Positions 46,929 to 58,714 of a stretch of 64,000 nucleotides of DNA are shown piece by piece. Every line of letters starts with the position of its first letter. Positions within the stretch are counted from its first letter, which is position 1. Under the pieces are notes generated by a model that was not told the DNA's origin, did not search any database, and worked only from the letters and a program-made list of their open reading frames with translations. The position numbers and the translations under genes are program-made. Source of the stretch: Paracyclopina nana (lineage: Eukaryota > Arthropoda > Copepoda > Cyclopoida > Cyclopettidae); contig JAGUCH010000004.1 in NCBI GenBank assembly GCA_019096065.1, positions 1,364,001 to 1,428,000 on the forward strand, given 5' to 3'.

Positions 46929-48176
46929 AAATTCCGCACTGCTGTATTTAGCTCAACTGTCTATTATGTTCTCGAGATGCACTGAGAGCTTACTAGCTAT
47001 AGCTGCTGTCAATGCTGCCCAACTTGACAACTTACGAGTTATGAGGCGGTGTTTATGAGCTAGTCGAGATTTCTGAGCAGATCATCTGATTCATTCTAGT
47101 ATTTTTTCTTCTTCATGACAAATAGCTGAAAAAAGTTAAGAATGGCTGCTTTCAGTTATTTACGACTGGTTTTCGGATAATTCCCAACCTTTTCTCTATA
47201 TTCTTTTTGAGGATTTGCCCAAGATGGATTTGCCTTGTCAAGCAAATTGTGAAGCATCCTTTTTGGCACTCAAAAAATCGTGGTTGACGTCACCGAAACA
47301 ATGAACTTTCCAGGATTTCCCAGGTTTTTTCTATGACTCAAGATTTCCTTTTCCGATGCTCTGAGAATATTTTTCCAAGATTCGAGGATTGTCATAGCTT
47401 CATTTTTTTAAGTAGCCATTCTTAACCTTTTCATGCTTACCAAGGCGTAGCATATCTTTCACCCATCTTTTGTGCTCAAAAGTTGTTTTTTGCTGCTCAG
47501 GAAATGAAGCTATTATAAGTTATTGGAATATGTTGCCTATCATGGCATCACACATTCTTATGTCATGTAACAGGCCCAAAATGAGTTCCATAAAATTGAA
47601 AGTTTCATTTTTTGAAAATCTACTTTCTCTTCTTTTTGTGTCAGCTTGAAGATGACCTATTAAAAGCCACGTGACTCCAGAAATAGTGCGTTGTTTGACG
47701 CAACTTTTACTAAATAAAAATATAATGCAAAATAATTGTCCTAACGTCCGCTCTTTTCTCTTTACAAGGATAATTTGATTTTTACTTTAATGCTCTTCCA
47801 ATATTGACATTAGCCAACTTCCTCAGCAGACTTTGCAGCCTGCGTCATAGAACTTTTGCAAATGTTTGCTCTACGAATCTTTTGGTATTGAGAATGAAAA
47901 AGTCGTATGGAAACAATCTGCACCGACTAGTTTTTGACCCACATCTCCAATAAATACGTCTTAACAGCAGATCTCCCGATTTTGCGTATATTGTGTCCTA
48001 AATTTCCTTTATACTTTCTCCAAAAATGAAAAAAAAATATCATAAGATATCCAGTATTTGTGATATGAAATTGCAAAATTTTTTCTCACCAAAAATAATT
48101 TTTGATTGATGGAAAATTCTAGGGGGCATGTGGTATGATGCACTGAGTATTTTCAAGTTTTGTGGAGTGATTTGTA

Positions 48177-48476
48177 TCATTTGCTCACTAATGGTGACGA
48201 ATCAAGGTCGCAAACTAAATTTTGTATTGCGAAGAAGAAATGTGCAACAATTTCAAGTTTCTCGCTATTATTACCTCTGTTGTTGATGCCAATCCTTCGA
48301 AGGCCGAAATGGACGTTCAAGTCGAAATCGTCTTTCAAACTCTGAATGATTTCTTTTGTGCTTCTCTCTTGGCCATTATGGACGAGACCTTTTCCAACTC
48401 GACGACAAGCCAGGCTACCACTATTGTGAGAAATGGCCAAGACCACAAGGAAAAGTTGACTCACTGTGGCCATCAT
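48177..48476 (-). CDS. Possible small secreted protein (hypothetical)
   Basis: A 99-codon open frame starts MMATVSQLFLVVLAISHNSG, which looks like a signal peptide ending near residue 23, followed by a charged segment with RRVGKGLVHNG. The frame contains two potential donor sites, so the second half may be intron. No family recognised. It may equally be chance. Confidence 0.28.
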   Translation of the reverse strand: MMATVSQLFLVVLAISHNSGSLACRRVGKGLVHNGQERSTKEIIQSLKDDFDLNVHFGLRRIGINNRGNNSEKLEIVAHFFFAIQNLVCDLDSSPLVSK

Positions 48477-48498
48477 CTTCGTAACCTTTTGGCATTGC

Positions 48499-48744
48499 TC
48501 ACTTTTGATTTTTCTCTATGATGATTCGGCAAGGCTCACACTGCACTGCCATGCAACAACTATGCAACCCCTTCTTTGCCTTGGGAGAGCGCTCAGGTAG
48601 ATTCTGAGAAACCTTAGATAATGATGTCGTTGACGTTGCACCTTCGAAATTCGTATTTTGAATGATCCGGATCTGAATATCTGCCTTAAGGAAATTTCTA
48701 CCTGGTGTCCTCGGGCAAGTAGCAAGAGTATTGTTCTCTCTCAA
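48499..48744 (-). CDS. Possible cysteine-containing exon (hypothetical)
   Basis: An open frame containing CPRTPGRNFLKADIQIRIIQ and, near its end, SCCMAVQCEPCRIII. It is preceded by a possible acceptor and by an upstream open stretch. A GTGAGC donor near its end has the phase that would splice to the acceptor just upstream of lipase exon 1. Whether it is an exon of the lipase, of another gene, or chance is open. Confidence 0.22.
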   Translation of the reverse strand: MRENNTLATCPRTPGRNFLKADIQIRIIQNTNFEGATSTTSLSKVSQNLPERSPKAKKGLHSCCMAVQCEPCRIIIEKNQK

Positions 48745-49111
48745 GTAGTCATTGTGTGATTTTTAGCTGAACCTGGCGTGATGAAATCGAGCCTTTTTGT
48801 CAAGCTGGACAATCTCGTGCCCAAAATACGCTTCCCATGCAGTTTCTTCTTTATTTTCATTTGCCAGCGTGATTTTCCCTGTTATTTACACTTTAATAGA
48901 ATTTTTACAGTTTTCTTACAGAGGTTGCGTGAATCGGAAAAATTTCCGATTTTTATATAATAGAATGTTACGCTTATAAGAAGTGATGAAAACGTGAAAT
49001 TTGTCCATTTTTGCCGAGTTAAGGTAGAAATGAATTAGATTCAATTGAATAATCTGCTGTTTTATTATAATAATGCCTTCTCAAAACGTAGCACACCGGC
49101 TAAAAAAATTC

Positions 49112-51267
49112 TTAATCTGACCCAGCTGCAGTTGTCAGACCACCGGACTGCATGTTGCTATTCGAATCATTTGAGGCCTCTGAGGTCATGTAGGCGCTTT
49201 GCTCCATCGTGTCATCATCTCCATTGTTGTCATTGTGGAAAAGCATGTCTCCGTTGGATCCTCCCCACAGTGAGCCAAACTGGATGGCTCCACCGGAGTT
49301 GTTTTCACCACTGGCAACTCCAGTTCCTCCTCCACATTCGCTCTCGCTCAAACTGTGATAAAAAACATGGCAGGTTTAGAAGAAGCAGGAAAACCAAGGG
49401 AAAAGACCAATTTGGCTTACTGGTGACGAAGCTTGTCCTCCCTCGTGAATTGACGTGGGCATTTAGGACATTTGAACGGCCTCTCTCCTGTATGCAGCAT
49501 TTTATGCCTGGCCACGTGTTGAGGCCGCGTGAACTTCTTCCCACAAATGTCACAAGGATGATTGTAATGCTCCTCAGGCGCCCTGAAAACGACATTGAAT
49601 AAAAATTGATTTTGAAAATTGGGGAAAAGTTGCACCTGTGAATTTTCATGTGAGCTGTTAGCTTGGACATCTTCTGGAACCCCTTGTTGCATACTGAACA
49701 TTTGTAGGGCTCTTGGTTCTCATCCAGGGCCACCTGCCAAGCCGGCCTTGATCCATCGCTCCCGTTGCTCATGTCTCCAGAATCATCGTGACTCGGTAGC
49801 TTCACGTCCAAATGCTTGTGGCTCACCGAGATGTGCGCTTGCAAAAGATCGATTCCCGGGAACTCCAGGTGGCATTCCGGACAAGCCACCATTTGCATGG
49901 AGTCCATGTTGGACTTTTGGCCGAACATCGAGTTGACTTTGTTCAACGATTGGCTGACGGAGCTCGGCTCGAATTTGGTGTTCCTCATGTGACTGGCCAA
50001 GTGCTGCTTGTAGTTGCCCGGGTGCTTGAAGCTCCGGTCGCAATGCTCGCATTGGTATTGGTACTGAGTCACGGTGGGCTTGTCCCCGTTGTCCACCCTG
50101 TCGGCCATGGCCGATTGAAGGACATTGGTCAGGTGCGGGTTGGAGCCAGCTTGAGCCACGAGCGTGGCAGAAATGCTGCCGGATTCGCGCTCGTGCTTCA
50201 GCAAATGCTGCTTGAAGTTACCCGAGTGGTTGTAGTTGCTATTGCACACATGACAAGTGTAAAGAGATGTTTGGGGATCTGAAAAATGCAGAAAAAAAAA
50301 TGAACTCAAAGTTAAGCTATTTTAAACCTATTTTCCAAAGAAGCCTCTATAAGAGCTAAAGCTATTTAATAGCCACATTTAAAGTTTAGGCATGAGTGGA
50401 TATTCTTTCCACTTACTAAAGCAAGTTGCGATCATTTCGCTGAGGATGGCATTCCGCTGCTCTCTGAGCTCCTCGTTATCGTGTGTCTTCATGTGCTGCT
50501 TAAAGTTGCCCACATTGCTGTACTTGGAGTTGCAAATGGGACACACATGCTCATTGTTCTGGCTATGGGCCAGGACAGCGGTCATCGTCGAAGGATCGAT
50601 GTTCAATTTGGGCTTTTTGCTCGCAGATCCACCATTGGCCTCGCTATTCAGCGATAAGCTCGAGTGGCCTCCAGCGGACGGCCTCGACGAGCCGCTACCT
50701 CCCAGCACTGGAGGCAAGCTGAAATTGCTCAGCTTGAGCGGGGGCAGCTTGGGCGTGCCGTTGGCATTAGTCTGGAGCACTGGCCTCCGGAACGGCGGCC
50801 TCGGTGGGAGTTTGAGGTCAAGTCCTTGCATAAGCTCGCTCGAAAGAGGAATGGCAATGTAGAGCCTGTGCGCGAGAAGGATGAGCTTTCGCAGGTCCTC
50901 GATGGTGGCCTCGACGACCCCATTGTAGACGACCTCGAGCAGCATTTGCATCTCATCCGAGGTGACTTGCGGCATCTCCACGGTCCACACCTCCTCATAT
51001 CCTTCGATGGACTCCAGCAGCTGCAGCAGAGCAAAGCGATACTCAACTTCCTCTGTCTACACTATATAAGTATATATAGTATATGTGTACACATACCGTT
51101 TGCAGATAGGGGCTGGCTGCTGCCATGACGAGCCTGTGGGCGTGCAGGGTCTGCCCTTGCGCACACCGGATGGCCAGGTCGGTGTAGAGCCCCGACTCGA
51201 GGCATTCCCCCACTTCCTGAGCAATGTGCTCATGCAGGTCCTGCGAATGGACCCTGAGTAGATCCAT
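49112..51267 (-). CDS. BTB-C2H2 zinc-finger transcription factor
   Basis: Five exons on the minus strand: 51,097-51,267, 50,417-51,056, 49,636-50,278, 49,421-49,582 and 49,112-49,352; about 618 aa. Residues about 15-120 form a BTB/POZ domain ([24 protein letters not shown], then [19 protein letters not shown]). Seven C2H2-type fingers follow, e.g. [96 protein letters not shown] and a last one ([19 protein letters not shown]) that lacks its final His. An acidic Ser/Gly/Asn-rich tail ends the protein. The three NFKQH/NYKQH fingers are clearly related to each other. Arthropod BTB-ZF proteins are DNA-binding transcription regulators; the orthologue could not be named. The exon 2 acceptor could also be 6 nt further in. 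Confidence 0.88.
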
Positions 51268-52072
51268 GTTATTTGTCCGCTGCTGTAATGAGAGTATGCA
51301 CTGTGGTTATAGTGGTGGCGTGTTAGAGCTCAGTGCCGCAGCTACTCCTATGTAGCTGCTGCTGCGGGCTGGGGGGCCACGCACCAAGGAAGGAGGAAAG
51401 GGGGATCGATGCCGCCAGCTAGCCAGCCAACGCGTACTGCGACTGCAGTCGTACACGCGGCGGACACGTCGGCGGCTACCCTGCCATGCACTCGAGGCTA
51501 ACTCGAGGCCAGGGACCCCTGAGAAGGAAAGCCGCTCCTCCTCCTCCTCTCCCGGCCTCGCTTTTACTCACATATACCTCTCTACTACATTATACGTACA
51601 CCTAGCGCATTAAAATGCACTTTGTATATATACATATATTTATATGTAATTAATATTTGCGTAAACTATAACTTACCGCGCGTCTCTGTGTAGTATTTTC
51701 CGTCAATTGAAAAAAACTCGCGAAAATGTAGGTTTTCAAAACAGAGTGTGTGTATTTCGTATTAGGACTGGCAGCTAGAGTGTGACTGCGTGACTGGGGG
51801 GCGGCCTCGCTTCTGCAGCCTGCTGCAGCAGCAGCACGGAGTGACGTGGACCCGCGGGCGACCGGGCTTGCCTTGCCTTTCCTCCTTCTCGAAGATCGGC
51901 CGCGGTGCAGCATAACAGCGTAGGCCGCTGGCCGCGTCGCCACTCGCCGTTGCCCAGAGGAGCGGAAGACTCGGCCAGGAACGAGGGAGCGCGGTTGCCT
52001 GCGCCCGGCGCCGCCTGCCATCATCACGCTGGACGTGCAGTCGACGCGAGGACGACGAGAGAGACCTCGAGG
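51268..52072. other. BTB-ZF promoter region / SMYD4-like 3' region
   Basis: Both flanking genes are on the minus strand. The right half is GC-rich with long open frames in several phases, which I take as composition effects. The left half has ATATAC repeats. The SMYD4-like 3' UTR and the BTB-ZF promoter and 5' UTR must lie here. Confidence 0.5.
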
Positions 52073-53525
52073 TCAAGCCAGAGCCCCTCGTTCGGCGGCG
52101 GCGCAGGCTGAGCACGAGCAAACGAACCCGTACGCCCGGAGCTGCAACGGAGACTAGGCTGGCATGAGGTTATCTAGGCTAGCTCTGCGTTCGCACTCAC
52201 GTAGCTTTGCCTCCAGGGCGTCGGCCGCCCGAGGAAGCCCGGACCGCCGTATGATATGGTCAACTCCTCGCCTTTCGGGATATCGCGGATCGCCCGCATC
52301 GTTATCACCTTCGCGCCCTTGTCAAAGGCGAAGGCCATGTTGGGTGCGCAGGCGTGGTTAACATAGGAGGCCGGGCCGAAGAGGGCCGTCGCAACATGGA
52401 CCGTTTTTTCGACGTAGCGCCCGAGGGGGACTTCAATGGCAAAGCTGTTGGCGTCTATGATGCGCCCCCACAGGCTCATGAGCTCGTGGGCAGATGCGCT
52501 CCTCCATTGGAGCATGTCAATTAGAGCTGTCACGAAAACGCCCCTCTCTTCCTCAGCATGCAAAAGTTGGGCCGGGGCCGGTGTCAGAGATAGGAGCTGA
52601 TCATAGGCGCACTCGAACGCATCAACGCGTTGGTACTCGGGCTGCTTTTCACACTCCGCCGGCCTCTCAACGAGGCCGTAGAGCGTGGCTATGCGAAGCA
52701 TCAGAAGCTTGCCCACAGAGCCCGCATTGATGGCCTTTAGTAGGTCGAAGAGTCCCATGGGACACTCGTACTTGTGGTGGCTGTCCATGGCTGCGCGTAG
52801 GCATGGCAGCGAACTGCAAATCATGTACGTACACTGTAAAAATATTTCACTACATATGCGAGCGGCTCTAAGAATTATATGTACCAAAAACTGACATCGG
52901 GGCAGTTGGGGCATGGAAAGGGACAAACGACTCTGGGCTCGCCACAATGGCAACAAAGCGAGTCAAAGCTTTTCCCCTCTCCTGCATGGAATGCAATCAT
53001 CGCAAGGGGGCTAGGATCCACGAGGACGATTTCGCCAGCATTTATGCGACTCGTGGCCAAAAAGTGCCGGCCACGGTGGGCGTTGAAAGCCGATCGGATC
53101 CCACCATGCACATATGGCTCATGCATTAGTTTTGCTCCGCTCTCATGATTGTTTGTATGAGCCGAAATGACTTGAACGACAAACAATAGCTTCCATACGG
53201 ACGAAACCCGTTTCTTCTTCTTGCCCTGCTGCAAGAGCGTGCCTTGGATGTAGCCCACATTGGCCCGCATTTGATGCCAGTCTGCTGCACTTTTCTGTGG
53301 AAGTCTGCCTATAAGCACCACCAATCGGTCAAGCATCACAAGGCACATGGCCTCGGAGGGGGTGTAATTGTCCGGTTCTTGGTATGCGCAAAAAAAGAGG
53401 AGCTTGTTCAAGGCTCTGATGGTGTTTGCGTGCTTGAGCTCAGTGACTATTTGCGAATTGGGCAACTTTCTTGGCATGGCCGAAAGCTGTTTTTGCGTTT
53501 GCTGTATCATCCGAGCAAAGTCCAT
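52073..53525 (-). CDS. SMYD4-like MYND/SET-domain protein
   Basis: Three exons on the minus strand: 52,885-53,525, 52,201-52,813 and a 69-nt last exon 52,073-52,141; about 440 aa. The SET domain begins with GRHFLATSRINAGEIVLVDP, is interrupted by a MYND zinc finger (CHCGEPRVVCPFPCPNC, whose next cysteine is formed across the exon 1/2 junction, then SLPCLRAAMDSHHKYEC), and resumes with NHACAPN and GEELTISYGG. The last exon gives YGFVCSCSAC, the post-SET cysteines. This split-SET layout is that of SMYD lysine methyltransferases; the N-terminal region and the MYND details favour SMYD4. The TPR repeats of vertebrate SMYD4 are not evident. An in-frame ATG at 53,714 could add 63 residues. Confidence 0.82.
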
Positions 53526-55000
53526 TTTTGTACTGCACTTGCATGGATTCTCATATATGATTGATTCCTTTTCTGCTCTCCTTCCTCTATTACATTTGCA
53601 AACACGCGCATTTTTAAAGAAAATGCTTAGTATGATGAATACTGCTTCGAGGGCAGCTTGAGCATAAAACTGCCTCTTTCTTCCACATAAAAGGACATTG
53701 CTCAGCAAATCCATGATTAATGCATGAAAAGCTTATTACAACCTTTCTTTGATACCTAAAGAAAGTGATGTGGGGATTGTCACTTTGAATAATGCCAATT
53801 ATTATAGGTTGCGTGACGGATAAAACACATGCTTTGATGATGATTGCATTGCCTCTCTAAAAGTGCGTTTTGTGAAAAAAGTTGGCTAGAAGCTGTAATG
53901 CATCATCATGCCTGACTAGACATTGCATTTGAAGCACCCTCCGAAGTCTAAAAAAGATTATAACAGTTAAGTTGCAGATGCGTCACGAGTTCATTTGAAG
54001 CCTTATCAGCCCTCGCAGCAAAGGCCTTGTTCTCCACTACATTGCTGCTATGGAAACTTTGGGGCTTTTTCTTTTTGTATGAAGCAAATTGGCTGCAAGC
54101 CTTGCTAAGGCAGGACTTTTTCATTGCTGCAATCAAAAGCCTCGGTTTGCATGGCAAAATCCATTTAAATCCCTGGACAATTGACATAGGCCTAATTAGG
54201 CAATTAAATGGCTTGCACTGGCCCAAATCGATACCTTTCGATCCCTCAAAAATTGATGTGTCAAACCTTTTGGAGAGTTGGCTCGCTATTATGAAAGAGA
54301 AGGACTGACAACACTTGGGAACAGCTGAGGCTAGCGAATTGTGTTACGCAACATGGCAGGGTTGGCAAGGAAGGAGAGCAGGCAATTTCTTGATGAAACG
54401 AGCTAGTAATTATGAGGCATTCTTTAATTTATGTCACTCCAAATTTTACTCTCTCTCTCTAACCTAAACGTGACATGCTCTCTTGAAGTTTTTCTTAATC
54501 ATACTTAAGAAATCGAGAAAAGCAAGGGATTTTCAGGTACTTAAATGTGCAAGTTGCGAGCCAAAATTTCCGCTCGAGCTGTGCAGTGAAGAGGTAAAGC
54601 TGATGGATCAAAGGCAGAAAACAGCTGAACGGCAGCAGCGCTGGAAGAAAGTGTTGCGAAGGAAGAACTTCGTCTCATCTACAAAGGCCTTTGTGTGTGT
54701 GTGTGACCGAGTCGGAAATAGAAAAATCAATTCATTAAATTTTTCCGTCAAACGAATGTAAACAAATAGCCAGCATGGATGAAGAGGACGGGGTCGCTCC
54801 GATTCGAGGTCAATGCTCAGTTTGGCCTCCATATTGTCATGATCTCGTTGTAGCATGAGCAGCTTGGGATTTTTTGCTATGCTCTTGAGCAAAAAAAAGG
54901 ACGCCGGCCCCACCGAATCTAGGACACACAAAGAAGCAACTGCTGGCTAGTATACGAACAACAGTCATGGCACGTCGTCTGCGCCTCCGCCTGAATTAAA
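53526..55000. other. Divergent intergenic region
   Basis: Between the SMYD4-like start (-) and the FBXL start (+). Open frames at 54,027-54,308 and 54,483-54,761 (+) have no recognisable domain. It probably contains both promoters. Confidence 0.5.
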
Positions 55001-56641
55001 ATGGAAAACCGAAGGCGAAGACGCCATCATCACCACCACCACCACCATTCCCAAGGCTCGAGAGGCTCAAGTGCGGAGCAACAAGCGGCGGAAGCCCTTG
55101 AAGCCAACAATGGTGAATGGTACAGAAACGGGTCGGATATGAATGGCTCCAACCATAGTAGCAAGGCCAGAGGCAAATCGCAGAGTCCAGAAGGGACCAC
55201 CACCACCACTGGCCATGCTGGAGGACTCCAGATGCGCAATGGGTCGACCGCAATGGCGGCTGCAGCCTCCAATGGTCAGGCATGGAGGCTCGCCACTAAG
55301 GTCTTTAATGAGAATGACGAGGCCCTCATCAACCGGAAATTGCCCAAGGAGCTGCTCCTGAGGATTTTCAGCCATCTGGATGTCGTTTCTTTGTGTCGCT
55401 GTGCCCAGGTAAAAAATTGAGAGTAGTGATTTAAAAGCATTTTGCCGTATCTTGAAATGTGATCCGTTTTTGCTATGCAGGTATCACGTGCGTGGAACGT
55501 CCTGGCTCTAGACGGGTCCAACTGGCAATATGTGGACCTGTTTGAGTTCCAGATCGATATCGAAGGCGTCGTGGTGGAAAACATTGCCCGCAGGTGCGGT
55601 GGCTTTCTCCGCAAATTGAGCCTCCGAGGCTGTCAGGCCGTGGGGGACAACGCGCTCGCCACGTTCTCCCAGCACTGCGCCAACATCGAGCTGCTCGACC
55701 TGAAATTCTGCAAAAAGATCTCTGACCGCACGAGCCAAAGCCTGTCGCTCTACTGCCACAAGCTACAATATTTGGACGTGAGCTCGTGCTCGGCTGTCAC
55801 CGACATCTCGCTGCATGCACTCGCCCAAGGCTGTCCAGGACTGGTCCACTTGGACATCTCGTGGTGTGATATGGTCACTTCGAACGGGGTGCGATCCCTG
55901 GCGGAAGGCTGCCGCAGACTGCAAGTCTTCATTGCCAAAGGCTGCCCCCACATTGCTGATGAAGCCTTGGCCCACTTGTCCAGGCACACCAAAGAACTGC
56001 GCAAGGTCAACATCCAGGGCTGCCGCAATGTCCAGGATGACGGCATCATTCGGCTAGCTGAAGCCTGCCCAGACTTGGCCTACCTCTGTGTTAGCAACTG
56101 CGGCCACCTCTCAGACCAGTCCCTCCTTGCTTTGGCCAGATGCTGCCCCAAGCTTAGCACCCTGGAGTGCGCGGCAGTCTCGCAGTTCACCGACACTGGA
56201 TTCTCTGCGTTGGCCAAAAGCTGCAACCTCCTGGAGAAAATGGACTTGGAGGAGTGCGTCCTCATCACGGACGCCACCCTGGCCGTGCTTAGTGCTTTCT
56301 GCCCGCGCCTCGAGTCCATCAGCCTCAGCCACTGTGAACTCATCACGGATGAAGGAATCAGGCAGCTGGGCATGGCGCCATGCGCCTCTGAGCATTTGAA
56401 CGTCCTTGAGCTGGATAATCTGCCGCTCATCACGGATGCCTCACTTGACCACCTTGTGGCCTGCCACAACCTCCAGAGGATCGAGCTCTATGATTGTCAG
56501 CTTATTACGCGAGCCGGAATCCGGCGGCTGCGTAACCACTTGCCCAACATCAAGGTTCACGCCTACTTTGCACCGGTCACGCCCCCGCCCACCCAGGGAG
56601 GGACCCGTCAGCGTTACTGCAGATGCTGCGTGATTCTCTGA
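55001..56641 (+). CDS. FBXL20: F-box/LRR protein, FBXL2/FBXL20 type
   Basis: Two exons, 55,001-55,408 and 55,481-56,641; 522 aa. The N-terminal ~90 residues are low-complexity with His, Ser and Thr runs. An F-box follows (LPKELLLRIFSHLDVVSLCR, then CAQVSRAWN), split by the intron. About a dozen cysteine-containing LRRs fill residues 170-480 (e.g. LRKLSLRGCQAVGDNAL, LQYLDVSSCSAVTDISL, LRKVNIQGCRNVQDDGI). The protein ends RYCRCCVIL, a CAAX box with Leu, as in vertebrate FBXL2/20, predicting geranylgeranylation and membrane attachment. It is a substrate receptor of SCF (SKP1-CUL1-F-box) ubiquitin ligases. The N-terminal extension is longer than in human FBXL20 (436 aa), which is the main difference. 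FBXL2 is equally possible as the orthologue. Confidence 0.93.
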
Positions 56642-57441
56642 GCACACTGTGAGTTATCCGCAGCACAAAAACACTACTATTATACACACAGCTTTTTCAT
56701 ACACATCCAACGTAGCAGAGACTACTTTAGAACTTTGTAGTTAGCAGGCTTGCAATACCAATGATAATCTACTAAGCATATAGGCACTGAATACCAAAAA
56801 AATATGGGAAAAAATCGAAGAAAAAATGGCTTCTCCTTATACCTACTCCTTAAGTTTTTATTGCCTCGATCCTCTTTTGAGAAAAAATTGGCAACAAAAA
56901 TACTTTTAACACGCAGTTTCACTCAGCTATAAAAATGTAAATGTTGTGCATTTATACATAAGACACTTGATGTTCTCGTCGTCGTCGTATTTTTTCTCTA
57001 TGATGCCCCCCTCATGTCCCATTTTTCTCTTGAAAGCAGAAATGATGCTGAAAAATTCACGCAGAGAAGTGATCGTTTGTGGCGAAAAAAGGAATTGAGT
57101 TTTGTGGCGGTGCTTATTTCACTTTGAGTAACAACTATGTTAGAGACATTTTGTTGGTTTTTTTAATCTACGATACCTGCTGCTGTCTGTCCCAATCCAC
57201 GTAAAATGAAACTGTACTACAACCACTACACTTATTCGACAGAGCTGTAAACTCGATATTTTAATAATGAGGAAGATGGATGAAGTGTGGAAGGAGCACA
57301 TCGGAAGAAAAATATTATTGAATACTACTTCTATTATTACTACGACACAGATTAAGATACAAATTTTGCTACCTGTACTTTAAGAAAGAAACAGACGATA
57401 CGATAATAAATCATTATTATGCTATCACGAGACGCATCTTT
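56642..57441. other. 3' region between FBXL20 and Spc24
   Basis: Convergent genes. It holds the FBXL20 3' UTR; an AATAAA at about 57,403 could end it. No further gene was found. Confidence 0.55.
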
Positions 57442-58072
57442 TTATTTCCATGACGTTGTCGAGCTGATGTAGACCCATAAAAAGTCGCTCAAATTGGCAG
57501 CGGCAGCTGGGGTGTTGTCAGAACGCTCTTGCTTGAACACGGACACGTCATTTCGGGTGGGATCTACTACAAAGCCTTTGATGAGATTTTGCGATAAGGC
57601 CTTGTCATCCCAAGTGAGACGAGTTATGCGGTAAAGTAATTTTCTTTGCCAGGCAAGCAAACCATCGATGCGCTCATACTCGACAAAGCTGTTCATCGCA
57701 GTTTCCTTTAAACGGTCCTTCTCCTCATCTTGCTGTTTGATATTGGCAATTAGCTTCTCACTCTCTTCTTTCAAAGATGTCAAGGATGCCTCACAGCCTA
57801 AAATTTCGGCCTCCTCTTCTTTCAGCTCTTGATCGAGCTGTTCAAGTTGTATCTGAAAAATTTGAAAAGTGTCACTCTTTCATCTCTTGTAAGACAGAAT
57901 CACTTCAACTTACTTTTAACTTTTCTACCAGGTCACTGTCAGATTTGTCGAGTCGGTCGGCTTTTTTCGCGACTTCTTCAAACGCATGGAAAAATTTGGA
58001 TGAAACCGAGTCCTCGGCGGCCTGAGAGGCCAAGAACTTCTCAAAAGTAGGCTCAAATGCGAGAGAACGCAT
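57442..58072 (-). CDS. SPC24: Kinetochore protein Spc24 homologue
   Basis: Two exons on the minus strand: 57,914-58,072 and 57,442-57,852; 189 aa (human SPC24 is 197 aa). The N-terminal half is a helical coiled coil (residues about 25-110, e.g. LEQLDQELKEEEAEILGCEA). The C-terminal ~65 residues form the globular head: LYRITRLTWDD, IKGFVV, DVSVFKQE, ending with FLWVYI, matching the Spc24 pattern 'LY..vt.I.WD...ikG.v' and the final 'LW.li'. Spc24 pairs with Spc25 in the Ndc80 complex that links centromeric chromatin to microtubules. The start is the first ATG giving MRSLAFEPTFEKF. The stop codon is embedded in an AATAAA sequence. Confidence 0.8.
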
Positions 58073-58714
58073 ACTTGACACTCTCAAACCAAGTTCTTGA
58101 TTGTTTTGATTTTTGAATTTTAAACGAACAGCGCGAAAATGAATCAACTAATTTTCAGGCACACTCAGTTTTATCACTTTCTCTAAAATGCTTTTTCTAA
58201 GCATAACGCCATAAAATATTTCGTCCAGAATTAAAATTTTATGAAATTACAGCCGCGGTAAAAAAAAATTTCGAGTGGCGACTATTCAGCCTCGATATTT
58301 GCCATTTAAAATTTGGATCGGGTATATTTGATCTGTGATACACCCTTATGCGTAAATTCTCCGTCAAAACAAAGGGGCCTATTTAGCAAGCAAGCGAGCC
58401 TCAATATTTGGGCCGTTAAAAGGCGAACGTTTCTTGTGAATTCACCTATTTTGTCAACCTTCAGGAAACTCGTCAAACTGCAACTGGTAAACTTTCAAAT
58501 TCATTATGATGCCAAATGTGTTCTTTGCAGCTTTAATATGGAGTGAAAGGCTGTCTTGTGACTTTCTTCTGAATCTAGAGGCAACCTCTAATGCCTTTTC
58601 ATCTTCTTTTGGTTCCTAGAGAGTTCAGGCAAAGCCAGAAGAGAGCCAGATGCTCATGCGTGCAACTTCAGCCATCACTCCTACGTTATAGCGTGAAGCA
58701 TGTCTTGATTCAAC
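58073..58714. other. Divergent promoter region Spc24 / RCCD1
   Basis: 642 bp between the Spc24 start (-) and the RCCD1 start (+). No clear core element; no gene. Confidence 0.5.

Larger units (their letters stand above)
46929..49111. other. Region upstream of the lipase, mostly non-coding
   Basis: AT-rich. It may hold the missing first exon of the lipase. Two minus-strand open frames (48,177-48,476 and 48,499-48,744) are discussed separately. Confidence 0.4.

Noticed and set aside
51650-52121. Long overlapping open frames in the GC-rich segment
   Set aside because: They run in several frames at once, are Arg/Ser-rich and low-complexity, and lie between the BTB-ZF and SMYD4-like genes. Best explained by base composition.
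54027-54308. 93-codon plus-strand frame upstream of FBXL20
   Set aside because: No recognised domain, no splice partner, and it lies in a promoter region. Kept out of the gene list.
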